Positions 15,965 to 25,512 of a stretch of DNA of 64,000 bases are shown here, piece after piece (the stretch's first letter is position 1; every line of letters starts with the position of its first letter). Location of the stretch: the NCBI RefSeq assembly GCF_023920705.1, contig NZ_CP094657.1:1860001-1924000 (forward strand), given 5' to 3'. Source of the DNA: Acinetobacter sp. XS-4 (GTDB lineage Bacteria > Pseudomonadota > Gammaproteobacteria > Pseudomonadales > Moraxellaceae). The notes under the pieces are model-generated. The model was not told where the DNA came from and made no database searches. It saw only the letters and a list, made by a program, of their open reading frames with translations. The position numbers were made by a program, and so were the translations under genes.

Positions 15965-17587
15965 TTATTTAAATGGCACAGGAGTCTTATATCTTTTCAT
16001 GGTTTCTAAGTGCCTCATTACAGCTTCTTTTAAAACTGGAATTTGAGGTTGCTTTAGAGGAGCCATTGCGTGCTCTTCCTTTGGATCAATAAGTAAGTTG
16101 AAAATCTTACCTCCGTATAGCAACGGTTGAGCTGTACCTTGAAAAGGACTGGCTTGTGGCCACGTATCAGGTATGTTAAAGCTTTGTTCTTTAACTAATA
16201 ATTTATATTCGGCAATGCGAACACCCATGAAATTATCATTTGCCCAATAATATTGGACTCGACGGCGTGACTTCCCATCGTCAGCAATGAGGAATGATGA
16301 CTGATCAATAGTGTCCATATAGCGATCACTTGGCATACTATTCGTTGCACCAGCTAGACCTAAGGCGGTTGCGTAAATATCTGTCAGATCAAATAACCCT
16401 TCTGATACACGTCCAGGTTTTATTACTCCAGGCCAGAAGGCAATGCCAGGAACACGAACACCTCCTTCAAAACTAGTCGCTTTTGCACCACGAAATGGAG
16501 TGACTCCGGTATCTGGGAAGGCTTCTGTAAATGGGCCATTATCACTAGCTAAAATGATCAGCGTATTTTCAGATTGTCCTGACTTTTCTAAGGCTTTTCG
16601 AATCTGTCCTATTCGATAGTCAATTTCCACTAAAGCATCTTTATAAGGATATTTAGCAAGTGATTTACCTACAAAATCGGGATGTGGATAATTATCATTG
16701 TGACAGCAACGTGCGCCCATATAGAGGAAAAATGGTTTATTACTGTTTTTTGAATCATTAATAAAGCTAATGGCTTTATCTGTTAGTTTTTCATCCACTA
16801 GGCGGATTGAATCATTATCGATAGGAAAAACAGCTTTAGCTTCTTGTCCTTTAGAGGCTTCAACAATAGCCATTATTTCACCGTCGGCAGCCCATTTTTT
16901 TCGGGCAGGATCCAGCATCAATTCTGGATTACGCCAAGGTTCTCGCCACGCCGTATAATCGTCAGATGAGGTAAGAATGCCATAATAATGATCGAAGCCC
17001 ACATTTTGAGGTTGAGCTTCTTTAGTTGAACCTAAATGCCATTTACCAATTGCTTGCGTTACATAACCAGCATCTTTGAGTTTTTGGGGAAGGGTTGTGT
17101 TGGGGTTAATACCTCTTTCATGAGCACCTTCGCCAGGTAGCATTGGACGTAATAGTCCTGTTCTAATGGGTAATTGTCCAGTTAAAATTGACGCTCTAGT
17201 TGGTGTACAGGATGGTTGTGAATAGGCATTCATTAACTGTAGACCATCTTTAGCCATACGATCCATGTTTGGTGTAGCAGCACCGGTAGAAACCCCTCCA
17301 CCGTATACTCCAAGATCGCCCCAACCAACGTCATCTAATAAAATAACGATAATATTAGGAGTGTGGCCAAAACGTTGTTTAAGTATATTTAATCGTTGTT
17401 GGGCGGATGACTCTTGTTTAGCACGAGTAATGGATGGTTCTTGATTTGGGTGTTCGGCTTTAGTTTGAGCTAAAAATGTATCATCCGTCATTGCTGTAGT
17501 TTGAGCATTAATATTTTGTGCCAATGCCGATAGGGCGAATGCGGAAATTAGAGCTGTACTCATGCGTAATTTTGTGGTCAAGGGCAT
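15965..17587 (-). CDS. Exported type I sulfatase (arylsulfatase family)
   Basis: The 540-residue product begins with a signal peptide (MPLTTKLRMSTALISAFALS, cleavage likely near ALAQNINAQ). The metal-binding LLDDVGWGDLG is at about 84-94, and the sulfatase signature Cys-x-Pro-x-Arg is Cys127 to Arg131 in SCTPTRAS. GKWHLGS, DNGPF and GGVRVPGIAFWPG also match type I sulfatases. Cys127 would be oxidised to formylglycine by the adjacent maturase. The enzyme should hydrolyse a sulfate ester in the periplasm, releasing sulfate and an alcohol or phenol. ATG 17587 follows AGGAAC. The natural substrate is unknown. Confidence 0.92.
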   Translation of the reverse strand: MPLTTKLRMSTALISAFALSALAQNINAQTTAMTDDTFLAQTKAEHPNQEPSITRAKQESSAQQRLNILKQRFGHTPNIIVILLDDVGWGDLGVYGGGVSTGAATPNMDRMAKDGLQLMNAYSQPSCTPTRASILTGQLPIRTGLLRPMLPGEGAHERGINPNTTLPQKLKDAGYVTQAIGKWHLGSTKEAQPQNVGFDHYYGILTSSDDYTAWREPWRNPELMLDPARKKWAADGEIMAIVEASKGQEAKAVFPIDNDSIRLVDEKLTDKAISFINDSKNSNKPFFLYMGARCCHNDNYPHPDFVGKSLAKYPYKDALVEIDYRIGQIRKALEKSGQSENTLIILASDNGPFTEAFPDTGVTPFRGAKATSFEGGVRVPGIAFWPGVIKPGRVSEGLFDLTDIYATALGLAGATNSMPSDRYMDTIDQSSFLIADDGKSRRRVQYYWANDNFMGVRIAEYKLLVKEQSFNIPDTWPQASPFQGTAQPLLYGGKIFNLLIDPKEEHAMAPLKQPQIPVLKEAVMRHLETMKRYKTPVPFK

Positions 17588-18269
17588 GATATGTTCCTGA
17601 TAATTAGGTGATATCTCTAACTTTTAGCTACTGCAATGTTGAGCTTAATCATTAGACAATTAGTATTAGAAGAGCGTTGCATTAAAATAGGTGAGCTAAA
17701 TTAATTTACAAATCAATCTCTTAGATAACAAAAATCCCTGACCGATAATTTTTCTTCTTGAAATGATTTTTTAAGAAGTAAATAACTTTAAAAAAAATAG
17801 ATGACAATCCAAAATTGAACATAATTTATTCCTTTAATTAATCTATTCGAAATTCCCCAAATGTGAAAACTTAAGCCGGATTTGGAAAATCTTTAACGTA
17901 AACTATATTTTTTATAAGTAACTTTCAATTGATAGAAATTTATAAAAAACACATATCTATTTGATATTAATTATTATTTTAAAAAAATAGACCTAAAGCA
18001 GAAATGAAATGGCATAAATTAGAAATAGATGCTTAGTAAGCGAATACTGTTCCTAAGAAGGCTATCGGGAGTAGCTGTAATAGAGTTTAAAAAATAAATG
18101 GAAAAAGCTAACTCTGTATGTAAGTTATTGTTTAGTGTATGATAAATTTAGGATTAGAAGAGTAGTAATTTATATTTTACTGAGATAGTTTGTGGTTTAG
18201 AATTTCAAAATATTTCTCAAAGTTTCTTACTAAAATTTATTTATATTAATAGGTTTTATTGGTGTAAAA
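17588..18269. other. 682-bp AT-rich divergent intergenic region
   Basis: It lies between the sulfatase and AraC starts and must hold both promoters. I see no open frame of useful length, no RNA gene and no strong symmetric operator, only AT-rich DNA. AraC-family sites are often direct repeats too weak to call by eye. Confidence 0.6.
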
Positions 18270-19304
18270 GTGAAGGAAAAATTTAATAGAAATGGGAAAG
18301 TTCGAGTTGGATTAATTAATCATATACTAGATAATTGTGATTTTTTTAACATTACCCGCGAAGAGTTAATAGATAAAATTAATTTAAATGAAAATCTATT
18401 GATAGATCCCAATTCTTTTGTTTCATTTGAGTATTTAGAGAAAATAATACTTTTTTTATTTTCTAATTCAGATGATCCATTAAGTATATTAAAATTCATT
18501 GAAAAAAATAACTCTGTAGCAAATGGGGTATTAGGTTATTTAATCGAAATTAGCTCATCCTTAGAGGAAGCCATAGAAACCTTTGAGAAGTATTGGGAGC
18601 TAAATGGTAGAATTGGTAAGGTTTTTTTGATTGAGAAAGATAATTATATTTTTTTAGAATGGGTGTGCCTATTAGGCAGCCCTAAATTTATACAATATGC
18701 AACAGAATATAAAATTGCTTGGTGGGCTAGTATTGTTCAACTGGTAAAAAGTACTGAACAAAATGTTTTACATTCAATACATTTTAAACATGATATTTTA
18801 AAAACTGAAGATGTTACCTTCTATATAAATTTTTTTAAATGCCCTGTTTATTTTAACCAATCTGAATCAGCAATTATTTTATCAAAAAATGCATTAAAAT
18901 TACCTTTAAAAACAGCAAACCGTAGGTTGTATGAAAATGTTGAAAATTATGCAAAATTAATTATTAAAGAATCGGTAGGTAGTAGTGATTTAACTAATAG
19001 TGTGCGTTCTATTTTATATGAGCAGTTGCATATAAGTGGAAATTTTTCACGTGAATATGTCGCAGAGAAATTAGGAATAAGTGTACGTACATTAAGTAGA
19101 AAATTACTTGAAGAAAATAGTAAATATAGTGATATTTTAGATGAAGTTAGATTTGATCTCGCAAAAAGTTATTTGGAAAATAATAGTTTTAAAATATCTC
19201 TAATTTCGAAATCTTTGGGGTTTTACACCAGTAATGCTTTTATTACTTGGTTTAAATCTCGGACTGGTAAATCACCAAAGAAATATAGGGATGATTTTAT
19301 TTAA
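18270..19304 (+). CDS. AraC family transcriptional regulator
   Basis: The 344-residue product has an N-terminal effector region of the 'arabinose-binding domain of AraC' (OruR/ArgR-like) type over about residues 20-220. A C-terminal double helix-turn-helix follows (FSREYVAEKLGISVRTLSRKL and ISLISKSLGFYTSNAFITWFKSRTGKSPKKYR). The start is GTG 18270 with a poor ribosome site. Codon use is very AT-rich (many AAT, AAA, TTA), unlike neighbouring operons, suggesting recent acquisition. It is divergent from the sulfatase operon and is its most likely regulator. Confidence 0.85.
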   Translation: MKEKFNRNGKVRVGLINHILDNCDFFNITREELIDKINLNENLLIDPNSFVSFEYLEKIILFLFSNSDDPLSILKFIEKNNSVANGVLGYLIEISSSLEEAIETFEKYWELNGRIGKVFLIEKDNYIFLEWVCLLGSPKFIQYATEYKIAWWASIVQLVKSTEQNVLHSIHFKHDILKTEDVTFYINFFKCPVYFNQSESAIILSKNALKLPLKTANRRLYENVENYAKLIIKESVGSSDLTNSVRSILYEQLHISGNFSREYVAEKLGISVRTLSRKLLEENSKYSDILDEVRFDLAKSYLENNSFKISLISKSLGFYTSNAFITWFKSRTGKSPKKYRDDFI

Positions 19305-19325
19305 TCACATTTTTTTCTAAAATTC

Positions 19326-20219
19326 TCATTCTGAAAAAAGTTCAAAACACACTCTTCTTAACCATTGGTTGCTTGGTGTTTGATGAACCCGTGCATGCCA
19401 ATGTTGCTTTACGCTATAAGTCGGAAAACTATAAGGAGGTTCTAAAACTTTTAAACCACCTCTGACTAAAAGCACCTGACTTAAATAATGAGGAATGGTC
19501 GCAATCGCGTCTGTGTCTTGAACAACCAAGCCAACCCCTAAATAGCTTGGTAAACGAACCAGAATATTTCGGTTTACTCCCAGTTTTTGTAACTCATGCT
19601 CCAGCACGTAGTGTCCACCAGTTGCAAAAATATCGACATGCAGTTCTTGGCGAAATTCTTGGTCTGAAAGCGTTGTGCCTGTAAGCCTCGGGTGTTCTTT
19701 ACTGGCAATACAAATATAACGTTGTTGGAAAAGCGTTTGCTGGTAAAAACCTGCTTCAAGCTGAGGCAAAAAACCAATGGCTAAATCAATATCACCATTT
19801 GACATCATCACTGGCGTATTGGCATCAATCGGGACAATCTCTAGGCGAATATTGGGGGCATGTGCACGTAAATAATTGATCAGTTTAGGTAATAAAACCA
19901 GATGGCTAATATCAGTCATGCTGATTTTAAATTGATAATTTGAAGTCTGTGGATCAAATTCAATATTGTAGTTTTGAACCAGTTTTAGTCGGTTCAGAAT
20001 TTCTACAACTAGCGGATATATTTGTTTAGATAACTCAGTAGGTTGCATTTTATTTTCAATACGGACAAAAAGTGGGTCCTGAAAATGCTCACGTAATTTA
20101 TTTAACGCAATACTTAAAGTCGGTTGTCCAATTTCAAGCTGTTCGGCAGCTTTAGACACACTGCTATGTTTATAAATTTCAAAGAAAATTTGTAAAAGCC
20201 GAGTATCAAGATCAAACAC
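19326..20219 (-). CDS. LysR family regulator of the gentisate operon
   Basis: The 297-residue product has a NodD/LinR-like N-terminal helix-turn-helix (SSVSKAAEQLEIGQPTLSIALNKLREHFQDPLFVR) and a LysR effector domain. The start is GTG 20219, with AAGGAA about eight bases upstream. It is divergent from gentisate 1,2-dioxygenase, and the shared promoter has two perfect inverted repeats. An aromatic acid such as 3-hydroxybenzoate or gentisate is the expected effector, by inference from context. It converges on the AraC gene with only 21 bp between stop codons and no visible terminator. Confidence 0.88.
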   Translation of the reverse strand: MFDLDTRLLQIFFEIYKHSSVSKAAEQLEIGQPTLSIALNKLREHFQDPLFVRIENKMQPTELSKQIYPLVVEILNRLKLVQNYNIEFDPQTSNYQFKISMTDISHLVLLPKLINYLRAHAPNIRLEIVPIDANTPVMMSNGDIDLAIGFLPQLEAGFYQQTLFQQRYICIASKEHPRLTGTTLSDQEFRQELHVDIFATGGHYVLEHELQKLGVNRNILVRLPSYLGVGLVVQDTDAIATIPHYLSQVLLVRGGLKVLEPPYSFPTYSVKQHWHARVHQTPSNQWLRRVCFELFSE

Positions 20220-20232
20220 TTTAATTTCCTTA

Positions 20233-20294
20233 TATTGATTTTATCAATACAGACTATTGTTTTTTGTGCATGGATTCAACAATTTTCGATTGTT
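20233..20294. promoter_or_regulatory. Two LysR-type inverted repeats in the gentisate promoter
   Basis: TATTGAT-TTT-ATCAATA (20233-20249) is a perfect repeat with T-N11-A spacing, just upstream of the LysR start. AACAAT-TTTCG-ATTGTT (20278-20294) is a second perfect repeat 45 bp away, nearer the dioxygenase. Together they look like recognition and activation sites. Confidence 0.5.
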
Positions 20295-20373
20295 ACATTG
20301 ATGATCAAGGAAGAATAGGCCGTAAAAGTACAAAACCTTATTGTACTCATTGGCCTTAAATAGAGGATCTGAA

Positions 20374-21411
20374 ATGGAACAGTTAGCAACGTTAGATGAC
20401 CTGCCGAAACGTTATCTTGGTCAACTTGAAGAATCAAATTTAGTCCCTTTATGGCCAAGTTTACGCAATGTATTACCTCCGCATAAACCGATGCCGCAGA
20501 CCGTAGCAACCGCTTGGTATTTTCAGAATATTAAACCTTTATTGCTCGAAGCAGGTGAGTTAACACCAATTGAAAAAGCTGAACGCCGTGTATTGGTTTT
20601 AGCAAATCCCGGACATGGTCTGGAAAATATGAAAGCTAGTTCGGTCATGTATCTTGGTATGCAGCTTTTACTGCCAAAAGAGTGGGCTCCATCACATCGA
20701 CATACCCCGAATGCAGTGCGCCTGATTGTTGAAGGTGAAGGTGCTTATACGACTGTTGAAGGTCAAAAATGCATGATGGAGCATGGGGATTTAATCCTTA
20801 CACCATCTGGACTTTGGCATGAACATGGACATGATGGCGATGAGCCTGTTATCTGGTTAGATGTGCTGGATTTACCTTTGGTTTATTACATGGAAGCTTC
20901 TTATGTGCAACCAGGTGAAATCCAAAAAGTGACCAGTGCCGGAAATGCTCATCATTATGGAACGGGCATTGTACCAACTGCACATTTTACCCGTGAAAAT
21001 GCCTCGTATCCGATCATGCGCTACTCTTGGAAAGAAACCAAAAAAGTTTTGCATGCGCTTGCAGATGATAAAAACCATCAAGGACCAATTCAGGTGACTT
21101 ACATCAACCCTGAAACTGGTGATGACTGCCAAAATATTATTGGTTACTCAGCTTTAATGCTCAGACCAAATGAAACTTTACAGCTCCAACCGCGCTCTAC
21201 TGCCCAAATTTTTCATGTGATTGACGGTCAGCTCCAAGTCAAAATTGATCAGAAAGATTTCAATTTAAATAAAGCTGATACGGCCTGTGCGCCATGTTTT
21301 TCTCATATTGATTTAATCAATACATCAGATCAACCATGTTATTTGTTTATTGCAGATGAAGCACCCTTACAACGGAAGCTGGGTTTGTACTCTGTGCGTG
21401 AGCGCCAGTAA
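20374..21411 (+). CDS. Gentisate 1,2-dioxygenase
   Basis: The 345-residue bicupin protein has the metal-binding first cupin SHRHTPNAVRLIVEGEGAYT and GDLILTPSGLWHEHGH, and a second cupin-like domain after about residue 230. This is the size and pattern of gentisate 1,2-dioxygenases, which use Fe(II) and O2 to open gentisate to maleylpyruvate in the cytoplasm. I chose ATG 20374, preceded by AGAGGA, over the TTG at 20341. It is the first gene of a run that ends with a fumarylpyruvate hydrolase, completing the pathway to pyruvate and fumarate. Confidence 0.93.
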   Translation: MEQLATLDDLPKRYLGQLEESNLVPLWPSLRNVLPPHKPMPQTVATAWYFQNIKPLLLEAGELTPIEKAERRVLVLANPGHGLENMKASSVMYLGMQLLLPKEWAPSHRHTPNAVRLIVEGEGAYTTVEGQKCMMEHGDLILTPSGLWHEHGHDGDEPVIWLDVLDLPLVYYMEASYVQPGEIQKVTSAGNAHHYGTGIVPTAHFTRENASYPIMRYSWKETKKVLHALADDKNHQGPIQVTYINPETGDDCQNIIGYSALMLRPNETLQLQPRSTAQIFHVIDGQLQVKIDQKDFNLNKADTACAPCFSHIDLINTSDQPCYLFIADEAPLQRKLGLYSVRERQ

Positions 21412-21438
21412 ATAGAATATTTTATAAGGATATAAATC

Positions 21439-22659
21439 ATGTCAAATACTCAACAACCGATATTAATTGCTGGTGGCGGCATTGGCGGGTTTGCAGCTGC
21501 ACTCGCTTTGGCAAAACAAGGCTTTAAGGTACAGGTTTTTGAACAAGCCCCTGAAATTGGTGAGATCGGTGCTGGAATTCAACTAGGGCCGAATGCATTT
21601 CATGCCTTTGATGCGCTAGGAATTGGTGAGATTGCTCGCAGTAAAGCAGTCTATACCGACTATATGGTCATGCATGATGCAATTGATGAATATCAGGTCG
21701 GCAAAATTCCAACCGATGAAAAGTTCCGTGAACGTTTCGGTAACCCATATGCGGTGATTCACCGTGCTGATATTCACGGTTCATTAGTGGAAGGTGCAAA
21801 ACAATACGGTAACTTGGAAATTATCACTAATTGTCATATTCAAAAAGTTGACCAAGATGATGCTGGCGTAACGATTACCGATCAAAACGGAAAGCAATAT
21901 CATGGTCAGGCACTTATCGGTGCAGACGGTGTTAAATCCGTTGTGCGTGACACCTATGTGGGTGACCCAGCATTGGTTACAGGTCATGTGGTTTACCGTG
22001 CTGTTGTACCTGAAAGCGAGTTTCCTGAAGACTTGAAATGGAATGCAGCCAGTATTTGGGTAGGACCAAATTGCCACCTTGTGCATTATCCACTACGTGG
22101 TGGAAAAGAATATAACGTTGTGGTGACGTTCCATAGCCGTGAACAAGAACAGTGGGGCGTAACCGATGGCTCTAAAGAAGAAGTGCTGTCTTATTTTCAA
22201 GGAATTTGCCCGAAAGCCCGTCAATTGATCGAGTTACCTAAAAGCTGGCGCCGCTGGGCAACCGCAGACCGTGAACCGATTGAAACATGGACTTTTGGCC
22301 GTGTGACATTACTTGGTGATGCAGCACATCCAACCACGCAATATATGGCGCAAGGCGCATGTATGGCGATGGAAGACGCCGTAACTTTAGGTGAAGCGTT
22401 ACGTGTTACCGACCATGACATTTTAAAAGCTTTTGATATTTATCAAAAAGCACGTGTGGCACGGACAGCACGCATTGTTTTGTCTTCACGTGAAATGGGC
22501 AAAATTTACCATGCCAAAGGAGTGCAACGCTTGGTTCGCAACGACTTGTGGCGTGGACGTCCTACTGAACGTTTTTATGATGCAATGGAGTGGTTATATG
22601 GCTGGAATGTCAATAACTGCCTTGATGCAGTGAAAAACTATCAAGGGAATGTGGCATGA
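21439..22659 (+). CDS. FAD-dependent 3-hydroxybenzoate 6-monooxygenase
   Basis: The 406-residue product is a class A flavoprotein hydroxylase. It has the FAD-binding GGGIGGFAAALALAKQG at residues 11-27, GADGVKSVVRD around 160-170 and the second FAD motif LLGDAAHPTTQYMAQGA near 290-306. Relatives hydroxylate 3-hydroxybenzoate at C6, or salicylate, with NAD(P)H and O2. Its place after gentisate dioxygenase favours formation of gentisate from 3-hydroxybenzoate; a salicylate 5-hydroxylase role is less likely because known ones are multicomponent Rieske enzymes. Its stop overlaps the next start by four bases (ATGA). Confidence 0.85.
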   Translation: MSNTQQPILIAGGGIGGFAAALALAKQGFKVQVFEQAPEIGEIGAGIQLGPNAFHAFDALGIGEIARSKAVYTDYMVMHDAIDEYQVGKIPTDEKFRERFGNPYAVIHRADIHGSLVEGAKQYGNLEIITNCHIQKVDQDDAGVTITDQNGKQYHGQALIGADGVKSVVRDTYVGDPALVTGHVVYRAVVPESEFPEDLKWNAASIWVGPNCHLVHYPLRGGKEYNVVVTFHSREQEQWGVTDGSKEEVLSYFQGICPKARQLIELPKSWRRWATADREPIETWTFGRVTLLGDAAHPTTQYMAQGACMAMEDAVTLGEALRVTDHDILKAFDIYQKARVARTARIVLSSREMGKIYHAKGVQRLVRNDLWRGRPTERFYDAMEWLYGWNVNNCLDAVKNYQGNVA

Positions 22660-23294
22660 AACTTTATAGTTTTTTCCGTAGCGGTACATCGCATCGAACT
22701 CGCATTGTGTTGAACCTAAAGGGTTTGGCTTATGATGCGGCTTATATCTCGCTCGCTAAAAATGAACACCATCAAGCTGCTTTTAAGGCTTTAAATCCGC
22801 AAGGATTTGTACCCGTACTTGAAACTGAATCGGGAAACTTGTTGCAAAGTCTAGCCATTATCGAATGGCTAGAAGAACAATATCCCGAACCCGCTTTATT
22901 GCCTACAGATACATTGGGTCGTGAAAAAGTTCGTGCCATTGCTGCTTTAGTTGGATGTGACATTCATCCCTTAAATAACAAGCGTGTTCTTGAATATTTA
23001 CGCCAGAACTTAGGGCTGGATGATGCACAAATCAATGCATGGTGTGCCAAGTGGATTCAGGATGGATTTGCTGCTTTAGAACATATTTTGGAACAAGACC
23101 AGAGTCGCGAAAAGTTCTGCTATGGCAAGAAACCGACCATTGCAGATGCCTATTTAGTTCCACAAGTCGTTTCTGCCGAGCGTTTTAAAGTCGATTTATC
23201 GGCTTATCCAAACATTAATGAAATTTACCAACATTGCATGACCTTAGAAGCATTTCAAAAAGCAGCACCTGAACAGCAGGCTGATGCATTTTGA
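22656..23294 (+). CDS. Maleylpyruvate isomerase, GST zeta-class
   Basis: The 212-residue protein has the glutathione S-transferase fold: an N-terminal thioredoxin domain with YSFFRSGTSHRTRIVLNLKG, the glutathione-binding GFVPVLE and LLQSLAIIEWLEE, and a helical C-terminal domain with KPTIADAYLVPQV. Zeta-class enzymes isomerise maleylacetoacetate or maleylpyruvate with glutathione. Between gentisate dioxygenase and fumarylpyruvate hydrolase, maleylpyruvate is the expected substrate, as with NagL of Ralstonia. It is translationally coupled to the monooxygenase. Confidence 0.9.
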   Translation: MKLYSFFRSGTSHRTRIVLNLKGLAYDAAYISLAKNEHHQAAFKALNPQGFVPVLETESGNLLQSLAIIEWLEEQYPEPALLPTDTLGREKVRAIAALVGCDIHPLNNKRVLEYLRQNLGLDDAQINAWCAKWIQDGFAALEHILEQDQSREKFCYGKKPTIADAYLVPQVVSAERFKVDLSAYPNINEIYQHCMTLEAFQKAAPEQQADAF

Positions 23295-23326
23295 GTCGTG
23301 ATTAACTTAATAGAAGGAATTCATAT

Positions 23327-24028
23327 ATGTCATTTATTTTTGAACCAATGACCACTGCGGGTCTATTTATTCACGGCTCAGAGCATAAATTTCCAGTACG
23401 CCGTGTGTATTGTGTCGGCCGTAACTATGCTGCTCATGCACGTGAAATGGGTTTTGACCCAGACCGTGAACCACCATTTTTCTTTTGTAAGCCAAATGAC
23501 CTTGAGTCGGTTGTTCCAGTAAATACAGATGCGGTTGATATTCCATATCCATCTGAAACTTCAAATTTTCATTATGAAATCGAATTAGTCGTTGCAATTG
23601 GTAAAGATGCCAAAAATGTATCGGTTGAGGATGCAGTGAATTATATCTATGGCTATGCCGTCGGCTTAGATATGACACGCCGTGATTTACAGATGGCAAT
23701 GCGTGAAAAAGGCCGCCCATGGGAAATCGGTAAGGCTTTTGATTTTTCTGCGCCAGTTGGCCCAATTCATCCGATTACTCAAACGGGTGAAATCAATAAT
23801 GCCGATATTCATTTAACTGTAAATGGTAAAACCGAACAGCACAGTGATGTCAGTCACCTGATTTGGTCTGTGGCTGAAACGATTGCCAATTTGTCTACGC
23901 TATTTGAACTAAAAGCAGGTGATTTGATTTTTACAGGAACTCCAGAAGGCGTGGGTGCGGTAGTGAAAGGTGATGTTATGCGTGCAGACATTACTGGACT
24001 GACTGGAATTACTGTGAATGTGAAATAA
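23327..24028 (+). CDS. Fumarylpyruvate hydrolase (FAH family)
   Basis: The 233-residue product has the fumarylacetoacetate hydrolase fold: VYCVGRNYAAHAREMG, the metal-binding Glu pair in FHYEIELVVAIGKDA, YAVGLDMTRRDLQ and the C-terminal GDLIFTGTPEGVG. The length matches NagK-type fumarylpyruvate hydrolases, which split fumarylpyruvate into fumarate and pyruvate. It is the last enzyme of the gentisate run and starts 32 bp after the isomerase with an AAGGAA site. Confidence 0.92.
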   Translation: MSFIFEPMTTAGLFIHGSEHKFPVRRVYCVGRNYAAHAREMGFDPDREPPFFFCKPNDLESVVPVNTDAVDIPYPSETSNFHYEIELVVAIGKDAKNVSVEDAVNYIYGYAVGLDMTRRDLQMAMREKGRPWEIGKAFDFSAPVGPIHPITQTGEINNADIHLTVNGKTEQHSDVSHLIWSVAETIANLSTLFELKAGDLIFTGTPEGVGAVVKGDVMRADITGLTGITVNVK

Positions 24029-24054
24029 ATCAAATTGATCTGATTTATTGAAAT

Positions 24055-24092
24055 AGGTGCTCAACCTAAATAAAAAATACAGTTGGGCACCT
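24055..24092 (+). terminator. Stem-loop after the gentisate enzymes
   Basis: AGGTGCTCAAC (24055-24065) pairs with GTTGGGCACCT (24082-24092), an 11-bp stem with one G-U pair, followed by TTT. It probably ends or attenuates transcription before the transporter gene. Confidence 0.65.
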
Positions 24093-24111
24093 TTGCTAAG
24101 GATTGCATATA

Positions 24112-24127
24112 CGCCAATGTATTGGCG
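24112..24127. promoter_or_regulatory. Palindrome just upstream of the MFS transporter
   Basis: CGCCAAT-GT-ATTGGCG has perfect 7-bp arms with only two bases between, directly before the AAGGAG ribosome site of the transporter. The short centre suits a DNA-binding site better than an RNA hairpin. Its role is unknown. Confidence 0.4.
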
Positions 24128-24139
24128 AAAGGAGCTCTC

Positions 24140-25483
24140 ATGTCTCAAAATTCTATAGACGTACAAAGTTTCATTGATGAAATACCGCTATCGTCTTTGC
24201 AAAAATTAATTATGTGGTTGTGTTTTTTGATTGTTGCGATTGATGGTTTTGATACCGCAGCAGTTGGGTTTATTGCACCTGCTTTAAGAGCAGAATGGGG
24301 GTTGCAAGCAACCGATTTGGCTCCTTTATTTGGTGCTGGATTGTTTGGACTGATGGCCGGTGCACTCATTTTTGGGCCATTATCCGATAAATTAGGCCGC
24401 AAACCGATTTTGATTGGTTCTGTCATTATGTTTGGAATTGCCAGTGTTTTTGCCTCTTTTTCAGCAGATTTACAAACCCTGATTATTTGGAGATTTCTCA
24501 CTGGATTGGGCTTAGGTGGGGCTTTACCCAATGCAATTACCTTAACCTCTGAATATGCGCCTACATCTCGTCGCTCTAATCTTGTAACCATGATGTTCTG
24601 TGGTTTTACTGTGGGTTCTGCTCTTGGTGGCATTCTTTCAGCTCAGCTACTTCCTCATATTGGCTGGCACGGTATTTTACTCATTGGGGGAGTGTTGCCT
24701 TTAGCGACCGTACCTTTCTTATATTTTTTATTACCTGAATCTATTCGATTTTTAGTGCTTAAAAAGAAGAGCACCGAAAAAATTGAAAAGATTATTCACC
24801 GTATCGCACCGCATTTAAATAGTGCTCCTACGTTGGTTCCAACAGTCAATGAAGTCGAAAAATCAAGTTTGAAAGATTTGTTTAATAAAGGCTTTGCTTT
24901 GGGAACTTTTTTGATTTGGTTTACCTTTTTTATGAGCCTTCTCATTATTTATATGATTTCAAGTTGGATGCCTACTTTACTGACCAATGAGGGCTTTAAT
25001 TTATCCAATGCGTCATGGCTGACCTCAATTTTCCAAATAGGGGGAACGATTGGTGCCATTGTCTTAGGCCTGCTAATGGATAAGATGGATGCAACCAAAA
25101 TTTTAAGTACGGCTTATGTTTTTGGTGGTTTTTTCCTGATTTGTTTAGGATTTGGAATTGAACAGGCAAATACGGCTTTATTGATGTTTGCCATGTTTGG
25201 GGTAGGTGCAGGAATTAGTGGTTCGCAAGTAGGAGCAAACGCTTTTGCATCTAGTTTTTATCCAACACATTGCCGTGCAACAGGGGTAAGTTGGGCCAAT
25301 GCAGTAGGGCGCTCAGGGTCGATTGTGGGATCAATTATGGGCGGTTGGTTAATGTCATTAAATCTCTCCAGTTTTGAAATTTTAAGCATTTTAGCGATAC
25401 CTGCATTTTGTGCCGCAGTTTCGTTGTTACTCATTAAACGTTTAAAGAAAAATCAGTCTCAAGTTTTAGTCGCTTCAAATTGA
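24140..25483 (+). CDS. MFS aromatic acid:H+ symporter (AAHS family)
   Basis: The 447-residue product has about twelve membrane segments and AAHS/PcaK-type motifs: DGFDTAAVGFIAPAL in the first segment, GPLSDKLGRKPILIGS in the loop between segments 2 and 3, and PESIRFL in the central loop. Such carriers bring benzoate-like acids across the inner membrane. I chose ATG 24140, which has AAGGAG at ideal spacing; the ATG at 24083 does not. Placement after the gentisate enzymes suggests 3-hydroxybenzoate or gentisate as substrate. Confidence 0.9.
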   Translation: MSQNSIDVQSFIDEIPLSSLQKLIMWLCFLIVAIDGFDTAAVGFIAPALRAEWGLQATDLAPLFGAGLFGLMAGALIFGPLSDKLGRKPILIGSVIMFGIASVFASFSADLQTLIIWRFLTGLGLGGALPNAITLTSEYAPTSRRSNLVTMMFCGFTVGSALGGILSAQLLPHIGWHGILLIGGVLPLATVPFLYFLLPESIRFLVLKKKSTEKIEKIIHRIAPHLNSAPTLVPTVNEVEKSSLKDLFNKGFALGTFLIWFTFFMSLLIIYMISSWMPTLLTNEGFNLSNASWLTSIFQIGGTIGAIVLGLLMDKMDATKILSTAYVFGGFFLICLGFGIEQANTALLMFAMFGVGAGISGSQVGANAFASSFYPTHCRATGVSWANAVGRSGSIVGSIMGGWLMSLNLSSFEILSILAIPAFCAAVSLLLIKRLKKNQSQVLVASN

Positions 25484-25512
25484 GATAAGGCTATCGCAAC
25501 GAACAAATATAT

